Shown piece by piece: positions 17,187 to 26,127 of a DNA stretch of 64,000 bases. The notes under the pieces are model-generated. The model did no database searches. It saw only the letters and a program-made list of their open reading frames with translations, and had not been told where the DNA came from. Origin of the DNA: an uncultured Stomatobaculum sp. (GTDB taxonomy: Bacteria; Bacillota; Clostridia; Lachnospirales; Lachnospiraceae); NCBI RefSeq assembly GCF_937924975.1, contig NZ_CALEYG010000013.1, positions 1 to 64,000 of the forward strand, given 5' to 3'. A program made the translations under genes and the position numbers. How positions within the stretch are numbered: position 1 is the stretch's first letter; each line of letters starts with the position of its first letter.

Positions 17187-18361
17187 GTGAACTTTCTCTG
17201 AAATACGGCTGCAACCCGAATCAAAAGCCCGCCCGCATTTTTATGCAGGATGGACAGGAACTTCCGGTCAAAGTACTCTCGGGTACTCCCGGTTACATTA
17301 ATTTTCTAGATGCCCTGAACGGCTGGCAGCTGGTGCGTGAATTAAAGGAGGCGACCGGACTTCCGGCAGCAACTTCGTTTAAGCATGTATCGCCGGCCGG
17401 AGCCGCCTGCGGCCGGCCGCTCTCGGATACGCTGAAAAAAATATACTGGGTCGAAGATGACAGGGAACTGAGCCCGCTCGCCTGCGCTTACGCGAGAGCG
17501 CGCGGTGCCGACCGCATGTCGAGTTTCGGAGATTTTATCGCTCTCTCGGATGTCTGTGACGCGGATACCGCGCGCCTCATCAAGCGCGAAGTCTCCGACG
17601 GCGTGATTGCCCCCGGTTATACCGAAGAGGCACTTCGTATACTCCGTGAAAAAAAGAAGGAGAAGTACAATGTGATTGAAATCGACCCCTCCTATTGCCC
17701 TGCGGCGACGGAGGTCAAGCAGGTCTTCGGAGTCAGTTTCGAGCAGGGACGAAATGAGTTGCCGCTCACGCGGGAACTGCTTAACAATGTCGTGACCGAG
17801 GCGAAAGAGATTCCGGAATCCGCAAAGACCGACCTGCTGATTGCGCTGATTACGCTCAAGTACACCCAGAGCAATTCCGTCTGCTACGCGCTGGACGGAC
17901 AGGCCATCGGCATCGGCGCCGGACAGCAGTCGCGCGTTCACTGCACGCGTCTGGCGGGGCAGAAGGCCGATAACTGGTATCTCAGACAATCGCCGAAGGT
18001 GTTGAACCTTCCGTTCCGCGCGGATGTAAAGCGCGCCGATCGCGACAATGCAATTGATGTCTACATCGGGGAAGAGAGTGAGGATTTGCTGCGGGAAGGA
18101 AGCTGGGAGCGCGTATTTACCGTCAAACCGGACCCGTTTACGCGGGAAGAGAAGCGTCAGTGGCTCGATACGCTGCACGGCGTCTCGCTCGCCTCGGATG
18201 CATTCTTCCCCTTCGGCGATAACATTGAGCGCGCGCGGAAGAGCGGTGTCTCTTATATCGCGGAGCCGGGCGGATCCATTCGCGATGACCAGGTCATTGA
18301 GACCTGCAATCGCTACGGTATCGCCATGGCATTTACGGGCATTCGTCTCTTCCACCACTGA
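17183..18361 (+). CDS. purH: AICAR formyltransferase, stand-alone (PurH C-terminal type)
   Basis: Transfers a formyl group from 10-formyl-tetrahydrofolate to AICAR. The 392-residue protein corresponds only to the transformylase part of PurH: it opens with LKYGCNPNQKPAR and has the catalytic Lys67-His68 in SFKHVSPAGAACG. The MGS-like cyclohydrolase domain of standard PurH is missing, and that activity is supplied by purO just upstream. GGAGG precedes the ATG, and the ATGA overlap implies coupled translation. Confidence 0.9.
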   Translation: MSELSLKYGCNPNQKPARIFMQDGQELPVKVLSGTPGYINFLDALNGWQLVRELKEATGLPAATSFKHVSPAGAACGRPLSDTLKKIYWVEDDRELSPLACAYARARGADRMSSFGDFIALSDVCDADTARLIKREVSDGVIAPGYTEEALRILREKKKEKYNVIEIDPSYCPAATEVKQVFGVSFEQGRNELPLTRELLNNVVTEAKEIPESAKTDLLIALITLKYTQSNSVCYALDGQAIGIGAGQQSRVHCTRLAGQKADNWYLRQSPKVLNLPFRADVKRADRDNAIDVYIGEESEDLLREGSWERVFTVKPDPFTREEKRQWLDTLHGVSLASDAFFPFGDNIERARKSGVSYIAEPGGSIRDDQVIETCNRYGIAMAFTGIRLFHH

Positions 18362-18409
18362 GAAGCAGAGTACGAATAAAAAAATTCATTTTGAGAGGAG
18401 CAGTTTGCT

Positions 18410-19465
18410 ATGACAGTTTTAGTGACCGGAGGCGCCGGTTTTATCGGTAGCCACACCTGTGTAGAACTCTTAAACGCCGGCTATGAGGTTATCGTCGTCG
18501 ACAACCTTGTCAATTCCAGCAAAGAGGCGCTGAACCGCGTGATGGAAATTACGGGAAAGAAATTGCGCTTTTATGAGCTGGATCTTCTGGACAAGAAGAA
18601 TCTGGATCAGGTTTTTGAAAAAGAAGATATTCAGGCAGTCATTCACTTTGCCGGTTTAAAAGCTGTCGGCGAGTCCGTCTATAAACCGCTCGAGTATTAT
18701 CACAATAATATCACCGGTACCCTGGTGCTCTGTGAGTGCATGCGGAAGCACGGCGTCAAAAATATTGTCTTCTCCTCGAGTGCAACCGTCTATGGCAATC
18801 CGGCTTTTGTTCCGATTACGGAAGAGTGCCCGAAGGGAGAGGTCACGAATCCCTACGGCAGAACCAAAGCGATGCTCGAGCAGATTTTGACTGACCTCCA
18901 TACCGCGGATGCGGACTGGAATGTCATGCTGCTCCGCTACTTTAACCCGATCGGCGCGCATGAGTCCGGTCGCATGGGAGAGAATCCGAAGGGCGTTCCG
19001 AATAATCTGCTTCCTTACATCACCCAGGTTGCAATCGGTAAGCTGGTCTGCCTCGGAGTCTTCGGCAATGACTATGAGACCAAGGACGGCACCTGCATCC
19101 GCGACTATATCCATGTCGTAGATCTCGCAAAGGGGCATGTCAAGGCACTCGAAAAGATGGTCAAAGAGGCCCCCGAGGTCAGAATCTATAACCTCGGAAC
19201 CGGAACCGGCTATTCGGTGCTGGATGTTATCACGGCGTTCGAGAAGGCAAATGACCTCAAGATTAACTATGTCTTTAAGGAGCGCCGCGCGGGCGATGTG
19301 CCTGCCTGCTATGCGGATCCCTCGAAGGCAGAGCGGGAACTCGGCTGGAAAGCGGAAAAGACGCTGGAAGAAATGTGCCGCGATTCCTGGAGATGGCAGA
19401 AGAATAACCCAAACGGCTACGAAGACACGGGACTTACCATCCGAAAAAAAGGCGAACTTCGCTAA
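18410..19465 (+). CDS. galE: UDP-glucose 4-epimerase
   Basis: Interconverts UDP-glucose and UDP-galactose, for galactose use and for cell-surface sugars. The 351-residue protein is a short-chain dehydrogenase with the NAD-binding GGAGFIGSH (7-15), the FSSSATVYG strand with catalytic Ser near 123-124, and the Y149-x3-K153 pair. GAGAGGAGC lies upstream of the ATG. It stands 48 bases after purH and is closed by a strong terminator; its relation to the purine genes is probably only positional. Confidence 0.95.
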   Translation: MTVLVTGGAGFIGSHTCVELLNAGYEVIVVDNLVNSSKEALNRVMEITGKKLRFYELDLLDKKNLDQVFEKEDIQAVIHFAGLKAVGESVYKPLEYYHNNITGTLVLCECMRKHGVKNIVFSSSATVYGNPAFVPITEECPKGEVTNPYGRTKAMLEQILTDLHTADADWNVMLLRYFNPIGAHESGRMGENPKGVPNNLLPYITQVAIGKLVCLGVFGNDYETKDGTCIRDYIHVVDLAKGHVKALEKMVKEAPEVRIYNLGTGTGYSVLDVITAFEKANDLKINYVFKERRAGDVPACYADPSKAERELGWKAEKTLEEMCRDSWRWQKNNPNGYEDTGLTIRKKGELR

Positions 19466-19467
19466 TC

Positions 19468-19515
19468 AAAAAGAGCTGTCACCTCAGAACTTATTCGTGA
19501 GGTGACAGCTCTTTT
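19468..19515. terminator. Bidirectional terminator between galE and dprA
   Basis: AAAAGAGCTGTCACCTCA pairs with TGAGGTGACAGCTCTTTT over a loop of about 12 bases. Both strands end in T runs, serving galE (plus) and dprA (minus). Confidence 0.9.
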
Positions 19516-19516
19516 A

Positions 19517-20614
19517 TCAACAAACACTGTAGTAATTTGCCGAGAGCTGCTCGATATATCCTTCGAGTTCCAGTTTTAAGAGACAGCGCATGACCGTACC
19601 GATGTCGTAGCCGCTCCGCTGTAACAGGCGGTTTAAGAAACAGGCTTCCTCCCGAATCAGCCGGTATAAGTGCTGTTCCTCCGGACTTAAGGATTCGACC
19701 GAGCGAATGCGCGGTGTCAGCATACAGCGAAGTCTAAGTCCCAGATAGTCGAGAATATCCTGCGGACTCTGCAACAAATTGGCGCCGTTTTGGATAAAGA
19801 CATGGCAGCCGCGGCTCAGGGGATCTGTGATGCGCCCCGGCAGACAGAAGATTTCCTTTCCCTGTTCGAGCGCCGAACCTACGGTAATGGAGCTGCCGCT
19901 CTGCTGTTCGCGCGCCTCCAGCACGCAGAGACAGTCGCCGAGGGCCGCAATCAGGCGATTTCGATCCGGAAAGTGCCAGGCGCGAGAGGCGGTGTCCGGC
20001 GGAAATTCGCTGAGGATTCCGTTTCCGTTCTCACAGAGCTTTGAAAAGAGCGCATAATTTTCTTTGGGATAGCAGATATTGACGCCGCAGCCGAGCACGG
20101 CAAAGCTCTTTCCGCCAGCCTCGAGGGCAGCTTCCTCCGCGCGGCTGTCAATTCCTGCGGCGAGGCCGCTCACAATCGAAACGCCCTTTGCGGCGAGTTC
20201 CGAGGCGATAAAATCCGCCATGCGGAGACCGTAGGAACTGGCGCTGCGGCTACCTATCATAGCGACAGTCGGGGTATATTCCGCCGGCAGATCTCCCCGG
20301 AGATACAGCCAGAGCGGCGGATCCTCCAAGGTAGAAAAGCGCTCCGGCCAGTCGGTATCCGCTGCTGTCAGAAAGCGTATCTGCCTTATATAAAGTGCCT
20401 CTTCAATTTCCCGCAAGACGGCGGAAAGCTGCGCTGCGGTATCGGGAAGTTGTTCCAGTTTGTGCTGTAAGCCGGGGGGCAGGGTATCCGGGAAACTGTC
20501 CGGCAGATTCAAAAGATCTTCGGGCGCACAGATATCGCCCGGAAGCTTTCTGACCTCCGCCCGCGTCAGACGGAGCTCACAGGACAAATAGAGATAAAGA
20601 GCCCGCCGTTCCAT
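19517..20614 (-). CDS. dprA: DNA-processing protein DprA
   Basis: DprA binds single-stranded DNA taken up during transformation and loads RecA on it. The 365-residue protein has an N-terminal helical part, the Rossmann-like DNA_processg_A core with IGSRSASSYG (about 119), SGLAAGID (about 148) and AVLGCGVN, and a C-terminal winged-helix-like region (about 300-365). The start is ATG at 20614, 10 bases after GGAGG; a longer 5' extension overlaps comM and is not expected. It follows comM with one base between, so the two are co-expressed. Confidence 0.92.
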   Translation of the reverse strand: MERRALYLYLSCELRLTRAEVRKLPGDICAPEDLLNLPDSFPDTLPPGLQHKLEQLPDTAAQLSAVLREIEEALYIRQIRFLTAADTDWPERFSTLEDPPLWLYLRGDLPAEYTPTVAMIGSRSASSYGLRMADFIASELAAKGVSIVSGLAAGIDSRAEEAALEAGGKSFAVLGCGVNICYPKENYALFSKLCENGNGILSEFPPDTASRAWHFPDRNRLIAALGDCLCVLEAREQQSGSSITVGSALEQGKEIFCLPGRITDPLSRGCHVFIQNGANLLQSPQDILDYLGLRLRCMLTPRIRSVESLSPEEQHLYRLIREEACFLNRLLQRSGYDIGTVMRCLLKLELEGYIEQLSANYYSVC

Positions 20615-20615
20615 C

Positions 20616-22196
20616 TCAGTGCTGCCTCCTTGTATGCGGATATCGAATCGATTGACGCGCCAGTTTAGAGATACTTCCCCAGTATTTTTCTTCCGGCGAG
20701 CGATAGGCGAGCGCCTCGGCAAGATGTGCGCGCTGAATTTCGGCAGAGCCGTCGAAATCGGCCGCTGTTCTCGCAACTTTCAGAAGTTTATGGAGCGCTC
20801 GCGCCGACATTGCCCCCGTATTGTAGAGCGATTCCAGAAAAGCCGAGTCTTCCGGGCAAAGGGAACAGTAGGCTTCAATCTGTGCGGGAGACATCTCGGA
20901 ATTAAAGTGAATGCCGCTTCCCCGGAAGCGACGCTCCTGAATATTGCGGACGCGCTCCACGGCGCGCTGCATGACGGGGTTTTCTTTGGGGCGTTTCTTT
21001 TGTTGCAGCGCAGCGAAGGGAACGGCCTCCGTCTCCGCACAGAGATCAATGCGGTCAAGGAGCGGCTTTGAAATGTGACTCAGATACGTTCTGACCTGCG
21101 ATTCCGTGCAGCGGCAGCGATTCCGGTCCGGCCAGAACCCGCATTTACAGGGATTCATCGCGCAGACCAGCTGGAAATTCGCAGGAAAGGTATAGTTTCC
21201 GCTGACACGCGCAATGTGTACGAGATGCTCTTCCAGAGGCTGCCGCAATACCTCAAGTGTCGCCGCATGGTATTCCGGGAGCTCATCGAGAAACAGAACG
21301 CCCTCATGGGCGAGGCTGATCTCTCCCGGACGTGGTTTCTGCCCGCCGCCGGACAACGCAAGCCCTGTCACAGTGTGATGCGGCGAGCGGTAGGGGCGCT
21401 TGGTCATTAATGGTCTGTCGGGTGGCAGAAGACCGCTGATGCTGTATATTTCGGAGACACTGAGCCGTTCTTCCCGGCTCATTGCGGGAAGAATGTAGGG
21501 CAGACGTGAGGCAATCATACTCTTGCCTGTGCCGGCAGGCCCGATGTATAAAATGTTGTGGCGGCCGCCTGCCGCAAGCAAGGTGGCCCGCTTGACAAGC
21601 TCTTGCCCCGCGAGATCCGAAAAGTCAGGCGTCTCTTCGACGGGAAGGCTTTCTTCCGAAAAGACAGCCGGTTCGGGCAAGGGCGTTCGTCCCCGGAGCA
21701 AGGCAGAGAGTTCCGAAAGCGTCGACACGCCGTAGCAATCAATTCCGCCGATAACACTGCCTTCCCGCAAATTCTCAAGCGGCAAAAAACAGCGCTTCAA
21801 ACCGGCTGCGGCGGCACAGCGCACCATCGAGAGCACACCGCGCACGGGAAGAATTTCACCGCTCAGCGAGAGTTCTCCGGCAAACAGCGTGTCGGTGAGC
21901 AGATTTTCCGGCAGTTCGCCATAAGCCGCCAGAAGAGAGACGGCAATCGGTAGATCGTAGGCACAACCTTCTTTTCGAAGCTCGGCGGGACTCAAATTCA
22001 ATGTCACGCGACGAGGCTCCAGATGAAAACCGCTGTTCCCGAGTGCCGTGCGAACGCGATCGGCTGCCTCTCGGACAGAAGCCGCAAGCGAACCGATGAA
22101 AGTAATGGTCGGAAAGCCTTGTTCGACATCAGCCTCACAGCGGACAAGAACACCTTTGGTGCCAATCAGGGCTGCGCCGTAAATTTTCTTTAACAT
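20616..22196 (-). CDS. comM: ComM/YifB-family Mg-chelatase-like AAA+ ATPase
   Basis: In transforming bacteria ComM is a helicase that extends branch migration of integrating DNA. The 526-residue protein has an N-terminal Lon-protease-like domain (ending near 180), then an AAA+ module with Walker A GPAGTGKSMIA and the chelatase motifs LFLDELPEY and CAMNPCKCG, and a C-terminal Mg_chelatase_C part. ATG at 22196 is chosen because it has a 6-base spacing to AGGAG; an adjacent ATG at 22199 is possible. Coupled with dprA, it suggests at least a remnant of natural competence. Confidence 0.92.
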   Translation of the reverse strand: MLKKIYGAALIGTKGVLVRCEADVEQGFPTITFIGSLAASVREAADRVRTALGNSGFHLEPRRVTLNLSPAELRKEGCAYDLPIAVSLLAAYGELPENLLTDTLFAGELSLSGEILPVRGVLSMVRCAAAAGLKRCFLPLENLREGSVIGGIDCYGVSTLSELSALLRGRTPLPEPAVFSEESLPVEETPDFSDLAGQELVKRATLLAAGGRHNILYIGPAGTGKSMIASRLPYILPAMSREERLSVSEIYSISGLLPPDRPLMTKRPYRSPHHTVTGLALSGGGQKPRPGEISLAHEGVLFLDELPEYHAATLEVLRQPLEEHLVHIARVSGNYTFPANFQLVCAMNPCKCGFWPDRNRCRCTESQVRTYLSHISKPLLDRIDLCAETEAVPFAALQQKKRPKENPVMQRAVERVRNIQERRFRGSGIHFNSEMSPAQIEAYCSLCPEDSAFLESLYNTGAMSARALHKLLKVARTAADFDGSAEIQRAHLAEALAYRSPEEKYWGSISKLARQSIRYPHTRRQH

Positions 22197-22420
22197 CATG
22201 TACTCCTATGGGATTGAGAGAGAAAGGGAAACAGATAAGAGAGAAGAAGAAAGGTACAGACAAAATCTCCGGTGAGAAGAGAGGACTGTCGGAATTTGAA
22301 AGATGGAGCAGAAGCCGAGCGTGCAACCGTATTGACTTGTAAATGTGCTATAGACATATAGTTATTTTCAGTAATATTATCTATACTTATTTTATCAGCG
22401 CTGTCCCGGGGTGACAAGGT
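22197..22420. other. AT-rich intergenic region upstream of comM and gmk
   Basis: About 220 bases without a gene between two divergent units. It is AT-rich around 22330-22395 and holds the near-palindrome CTATAGACATATAG. No convincing promoter for comM could be picked; the gmk promoter lies at its right edge. Confidence 0.5.
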
Positions 22421-22449
22421 TTGACTTGTTCTTTTGAGAGACGTATAAT
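22421..22449 (+). promoter_or_regulatory. Promoter of the gmk-rpoZ-rimO operon
   Basis: TTGACT (22421-22426), 17 bases, perfect TATAAT (22444-22449), ending 26 bases before the gmk start. Confidence 0.8.
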
Positions 22450-22475
22450 AAACTGATTATCACATAGAAGGCAAA

Positions 22476-23138
22476 ATGGAAGGAAATGCTGTGACTGAGA
22501 AAAATAAGCGAGGTCTGCTCGTCGTAGTATCGGGGTTTTCCGGCGCCGGCAAAGGCACTTTGATTCGGGAATTATTACGCCAGTATCCCAATTATCGTCT
22601 CTCGGTGTCCGCGACCACCAGAGCACCGCGCGCGGGCGAAGAGGACGGAAAAGATTACTTTTTTGTGAGCCGCGAGCGCTTTGAAGAGATGATTGCCGGG
22701 CATAAACTCATTGAATATGCATCCTATGTCGGAAATTATTACGGCACGCCCAGGGATTATGTCGAAGAAATGCTGGATGCCGGCAATGACGTGATTCTGG
22801 AAATTGAAATTCAGGGCGCGCTGAAAGTCAAGGACATCTTTCCGGAAGCGGTGTTTGTCTTTGTTGCGCCGCCGGATGCCGAGACACTGGAACAGCGTCT
22901 CACAGGACGCGGCACGGAGAGTCGCGAGCAGGTTCTCGCCCGTCTGAAACGGGCAGCCGAGGAGAGCCGCTGGATGCCGGATTACGATTACCTTCTGGTC
23001 AACGATGACCTCAGTGAGACTGTAGCGCGTCTGCGCGCACTCCTGGAGAGTCAGCACCTCAGCATGCGCCGTCATCGCGCATTTGCAGAGGAAATTCGGG
23101 ACGCTTTGAACCGCTTTTACTTAAAGGAGGAAAAATAA
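22476..23138 (+). CDS. gmk: Guanylate kinase
   Basis: Phosphorylates GMP to GDP with ATP. The 220-residue protein has the P-loop GFSGAGKGT (20-28), the GMP-binding SATTRAPRAGE motif and the DYFFVSRERFEEM and EIEIQGA segments of the family. Two starts are possible: ATG at 22476 (weak GAAGG) and GTG at 22491 (AGGA 6 bases upstream); the conserved core starts after both. It heads an operon with rpoZ, a very common pairing in Firmicutes. Confidence 0.95.
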   Translation: MEGNAVTEKNKRGLLVVVSGFSGAGKGTLIRELLRQYPNYRLSVSATTRAPRAGEEDGKDYFFVSRERFEEMIAGHKLIEYASYVGNYYGTPRDYVEEMLDAGNDVILEIEIQGALKVKDIFPEAVFVFVAPPDAETLEQRLTGRGTESREQVLARLKRAAEESRWMPDYDYLLVNDDLSETVARLRALLESQHLSMRRHRAFAEEIRDALNRFYLKEEK

Positions 23139-23411
23139 ATGTTACATCCGTCTTATACAGAAATCATCGATGCCGTCAACAGCGACGTGGAACCGGGCGA
23201 GCAGCCGGTCGTGCAGAGCCGCTATTCGATTGTCATTGCGACCGCAAAGCGCGCGAGACAGCTGATTGCCGGGGAAATTGCGGAGGTTCCGGATTTCAAG
23301 AAAAAGCCTCTCTCCGTCGCGATTGAGGAGCTTCACAAGGGCAAGGTAAAGATTGTCTCGGAAGATGAGACCGAAGAGACGACAGAAGAGCAGAAACAGG
23401 ACGAAGAATGA
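23139..23411 (+). CDS. rpoZ: RNA polymerase omega subunit
   Basis: The omega chain helps assemble the beta' subunit. The 90-residue protein opens with LHPSYTEIIDAV and carries the family core SRYSIVIATAKRARQL, ending in an acidic Glu/Thr tail. The ATG directly follows the gmk stop, with AAAGGAGG overlapping the gmk end. Its stop overlaps the start of rimO (ATGA). Confidence 0.93.
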   Translation: MLHPSYTEIIDAVNSDVEPGEQPVVQSRYSIVIATAKRARQLIAGEIAEVPDFKKKPLSVAIEELHKGKVKIVSEDETEETTEEQKQDEE

Positions 23412-24757
23412 AGATATGCATGATCTCTCTGGGCTGCGATAAGAATCTCGTGGACTCGGAGATGATGCTCGGTTATCTGAGACGGGATGATGTCTCGCTG
23501 ACGGACGAGCAGGCGGAAGCAGATGTCATTATTGTGAATACCTGCGCGTTTATTCTGGACGCCAAAGATGAGAGTATCCAGACCATGCTGACTGCGGCAC
23601 GCTATAAAGAAGAGGGACAGCTGAAAGCATTGATCATGGCAGGCTGTATGGCAGAGCGCTACAAAGATGAAGTGCTGCGTGAAATTCCCGAAATCGATGC
23701 GGTTGTCGGCACTTCCGCCTATGATAAAATCAGCGCTGTGCTGGAGCGCGTCTTGGCGGGCGAGAAAGTCACGGAATTTGAAGATTTAAACCGTCTGCCC
23801 GTCATCGGCACGGAGGCAAGGCGTGTCCGGACTTCTCTGGCCGCTTACGGTTATCTGAAAATTGCCGAAGGCTGTGACAAGCATTGTACCTACTGTATTA
23901 TTCCTTCCCTGCGCGGCGCCTATCGCAGTTATCCGATGGAAGCGCTGGTCAAAGAAGCCGCTCGCATGGCGGAAGAGAACGTAAAAGAGCTGATTCTTGT
24001 CGCACAGGAGACCACGCGCTACGGCATGGATCTCTACGGCGAAAAGCGTTTGCCGGAGCTGCTGCGCCGTTTATGTCAAATTGAAGGCATTCGGTGGATA
24101 CGAATTCTCTACTGCTATCCGGAGGAAATCACGGATGAACTGATTCAGGTCATGGCAGAAGAGAAGAAAATCTGCCACTACCTGGATTTACCCATCCAGC
24201 ATGCAAGCGATTCGATTTTAAAGCGCATGGGGCGTCGGACCTCTCGCCGTGACCTTGAAGAAATCATCGGAAAACTGCGTGCCGCCATGCCGGACATTGC
24301 GCTCCGCACCACGCTGATCAGCGGATTTCCGGGTGAAACCGAAGAGGACCAGGACTGCGTCCTTGATTTTGTGGAGCGAATTCATTTTGATCGCCTCGGA
24401 GTGTTTCCGTACTCGCAGGAGGAAGATACGCCTGCCGCAGCTTTCCCGGATCAGGTACCGGAAGAAATCAAGGAAGCGCGTCGAAACGAGATTATGGAAC
24501 TGCAGCAGCGTATTTCCCGCGATAATCTGCAGCGCAAGGTCGGCGCCGTGCTCGATGTCTTTGTCGAAGGCTATCTCCCGGAGGACGATGTCTATATCGG
24601 ACGCACCTATATGGATGCCCCCGATGTGGACGGCTATCTCTTTTTCCCGGGAAACGGAATTGAACTGATGTCAGGAAGTATGGTCCCTGTTTTGGTGACC
24701 GAAGCATCTGAGTATGACTTAAAAGGGGTGCTCTATGAAGATGACTCTGCCGAATAA
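23408..24757 (+). CDS. rimO: Ribosomal protein S12 methylthiotransferase
   Basis: A radical-SAM enzyme that adds a methylthio group to an Asp of S12. The 449-residue protein has the N-terminal UPF0004 domain with cluster cysteines (C10 in MISLGCDKNLVDSE, a Cys in VNTCAFI, and GCMAERY), the radical-SAM CxxxCxxC at about C156, C160 and C163 (CDKHCTYC), and a C-terminal TRAM region. The SLGCDKNLVDSE start distinguishes RimO from MiaB. It overlaps rpoZ by 4 bases and pgsA by 23 bases. Confidence 0.95.
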   Translation: MKICMISLGCDKNLVDSEMMLGYLRRDDVSLTDEQAEADVIIVNTCAFILDAKDESIQTMLTAARYKEEGQLKALIMAGCMAERYKDEVLREIPEIDAVVGTSAYDKISAVLERVLAGEKVTEFEDLNRLPVIGTEARRVRTSLAAYGYLKIAEGCDKHCTYCIIPSLRGAYRSYPMEALVKEAARMAEENVKELILVAQETTRYGMDLYGEKRLPELLRRLCQIEGIRWIRILYCYPEEITDELIQVMAEEKKICHYLDLPIQHASDSILKRMGRRTSRRDLEEIIGKLRAAMPDIALRTTLISGFPGETEEDQDCVLDFVERIHFDRLGVFPYSQEEDTPAAAFPDQVPEEIKEARRNEIMELQQRISRDNLQRKVGAVLDVFVEGYLPEDDVYIGRTYMDAPDVDGYLFFPGNGIELMSGSMVPVLVTEASEYDLKGVLYEDDSAE

Positions 24758-25283
24758 GCTGACTCTGTTGCGTATCATAATGGTTCCTTTTTTTGTAGCC
24801 GCCCTGCTCTACCAGTACGGGACTGATTCGTTAGCCCGTTGGCTTGCGCTCGCCTTGTTTCTGATAGCAAGTTTTACCGACTTTCTGGACGGCTATATCG
24901 CGAGGAAGTATCATCTTATCACCAATTTCGGGAAATTCATGGATCCGCTCGCAGACAAGTTACTTGTCTGCTCGGCGCTCATCTGTTTTGTAGCGCTGCA
25001 GGATCTCAATCCCTGGATTACCCTGGTAGTCATTGCGCGAGAGTTCATCATCAGCGGCTTTCGCCTCGTGGCAGCGGAGCGCGGTATTGTCATCGCTGCA
25101 GGTATCTGGGGCAAATTGAAAACCGTATGTCAGATGATTTTTATTGTGTTGATGCTGTTGCCGAGTAACCGGGGTTTCCTCAGCATTCTCCTTGTTGTTT
25201 TCATGTGGCTGATGCTGGCACTCACCGTCATTTCTCTTGTGGATTATATATGGAGGAACCGTGAGGTTCTTCAGGAAGGATGA
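24735..25283 (+). CDS. pgsA: CDP-diacylglycerol-glycerol-3-phosphate 3-phosphatidyltransferase
   Basis: Makes phosphatidylglycerol phosphate, the route to phosphatidylglycerol and cardiolipin. The 182-residue membrane protein has the CDP-alcohol transferase signature DG-x2-AR-x8-G-x3-D-x3-D (DGYIARKY ... GKFMDPLAD) and about five hydrophobic segments. Two close ATGs exist (24735, 24741), and the product begins near MTLPNKLTLLRI in the family. It overlaps the end of rimO. Confidence 0.94.
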   Translation: MKMTLPNKLTLLRIIMVPFFVAALLYQYGTDSLARWLALALFLIASFTDFLDGYIARKYHLITNFGKFMDPLADKLLVCSALICFVALQDLNPWITLVVIAREFIISGFRLVAAERGIVIAAGIWGKLKTVCQMIFIVLMLLPSNRGFLSILLVVFMWLMLALTVISLVDYIWRNREVLQEG

Positions 25284-25285
25284 GC

Positions 25286-25804
25286 ATGGAACTCTATGAT
25301 TCCGGAAGCACTGCGGATTTGAATCGCCTTGCGGATGCCTGCGTGGCGTTACTTCGAAAGAACCGATTGACTGTCACGACGGCAGAGTCCTGTACCGGCG
25401 GGATGCTGTCCGCAAAATTGGTGGATATTCCGGGTGTCTCAGAGGTGTTTCAGGAAGGCTACATCACCTATTCAAACAAAGCGAAGCGTCGCCTCTTGAA
25501 TGTCAGTAAAACAACACTGAAAAAATACGGCGCCGTGAGCACACAGACCGCGCGGGAAATGGCCATCGGCGCTGTTTTCGCGGCAAGTGCGGACATCGCG
25601 GTTTCGATTACCGGCATTGCCGGACCGGATGGCGGCGATGATGAGAAACCGGTCGGCCTTGTGTTTATCGGTTGCTACATGAATGACCGTGTGACCGTGG
25701 AAGAGCATCGCTTTCAGGGAGATCGCACTGCCGTGCGAACCCAGGCTGTGCAGAGCGCTTTGCGTCTGCTCCGCGCAACCATCCTCGAGAATATCAAGGC
25801 CTGA
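25286..25804 (+). CDS. pncC: CinA C-terminal family protein (NMN amidohydrolase type, PncC)
   Basis: PncC-type proteins deamidate nicotinamide mononucleotide in NAD recycling. The 172-residue protein is the stand-alone C-terminal CinA domain: TTAESCTGGMLSAKLVDIPG, YITYSNKAK, and the SITGIAGPDGG motif are all present, while the N-terminal MoCF-like domain of full CinA is absent. ATG at 25286 has the better spacing to GGAAGG; ATG at 25280, overlapping the pgsA stop, is the alternative. Confidence 0.88.
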   Translation: MELYDSGSTADLNRLADACVALLRKNRLTVTTAESCTGGMLSAKLVDIPGVSEVFQEGYITYSNKAKRRLLNVSKTTLKKYGAVSTQTAREMAIGAVFAASADIAVSITGIAGPDGGDDEKPVGLVFIGCYMNDRVTVEEHRFQGDRTAVRTQAVQSALRLLRATILENIKA

Positions 25805-25809
25805 GCGGT

Positions 25810-26127
25810 ATGCGCATTTCCAAACAGCTTTATGTGGGACAGTATGCCACTCCGAAGCGCGCGGAAATTCTCCGCAAACTGCAACACGGCGGTCCGCTTC
25901 CTTTCGTCTATGTTCTGACCAGAGCAGCCGCAAAAGAGGAGCTGATAGATATTTATGCCGTGCGTGACTTTCGGAGCGAATCGGTACAGCGCGACAATCC
26001 GCTGCTCATCGGCATAGCCATCGGAAAGAAAGAGGCCTTTCAAGTTGCACAGACCATTATTACAGAGCTGTACGCGAGAGACGGGGCGGTGAATATCGAT
26101 GCCAGCTTTGATACCAGCGATACTTAA
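25810..26127 (+). CDS. Small conserved-looking hypothetical protein
   Basis: No family was recognised for this 105-residue protein. It is a small, mostly soluble protein with mixed alpha/beta character (LPFVYVLTRAAAKEELIDIYAV, in part) and no signal peptide or membrane segment. It lies 5 bases after pncC and its last 29 bases overlap the start of the DUF2953 gene, so it belongs to this operon and is probably genuinely translated. Base composition is like that of its neighbours. Confidence 0.7.
   Translation: MRISKQLYVGQYATPKRAEILRKLQHGGPLPFVYVLTRAAAKEELIDIYAVRDFRSESVQRDNPLLIGIAIGKKEAFQVAQTIITELYARDGAVNIDASFDTSDT

Noticed and set aside
17342..18358. 338-residue minus-strand frame antisense to the AICAR transformylase gene
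   Set aside because: It has no family match or ribosome site and is a shadow of a well-supported gene.
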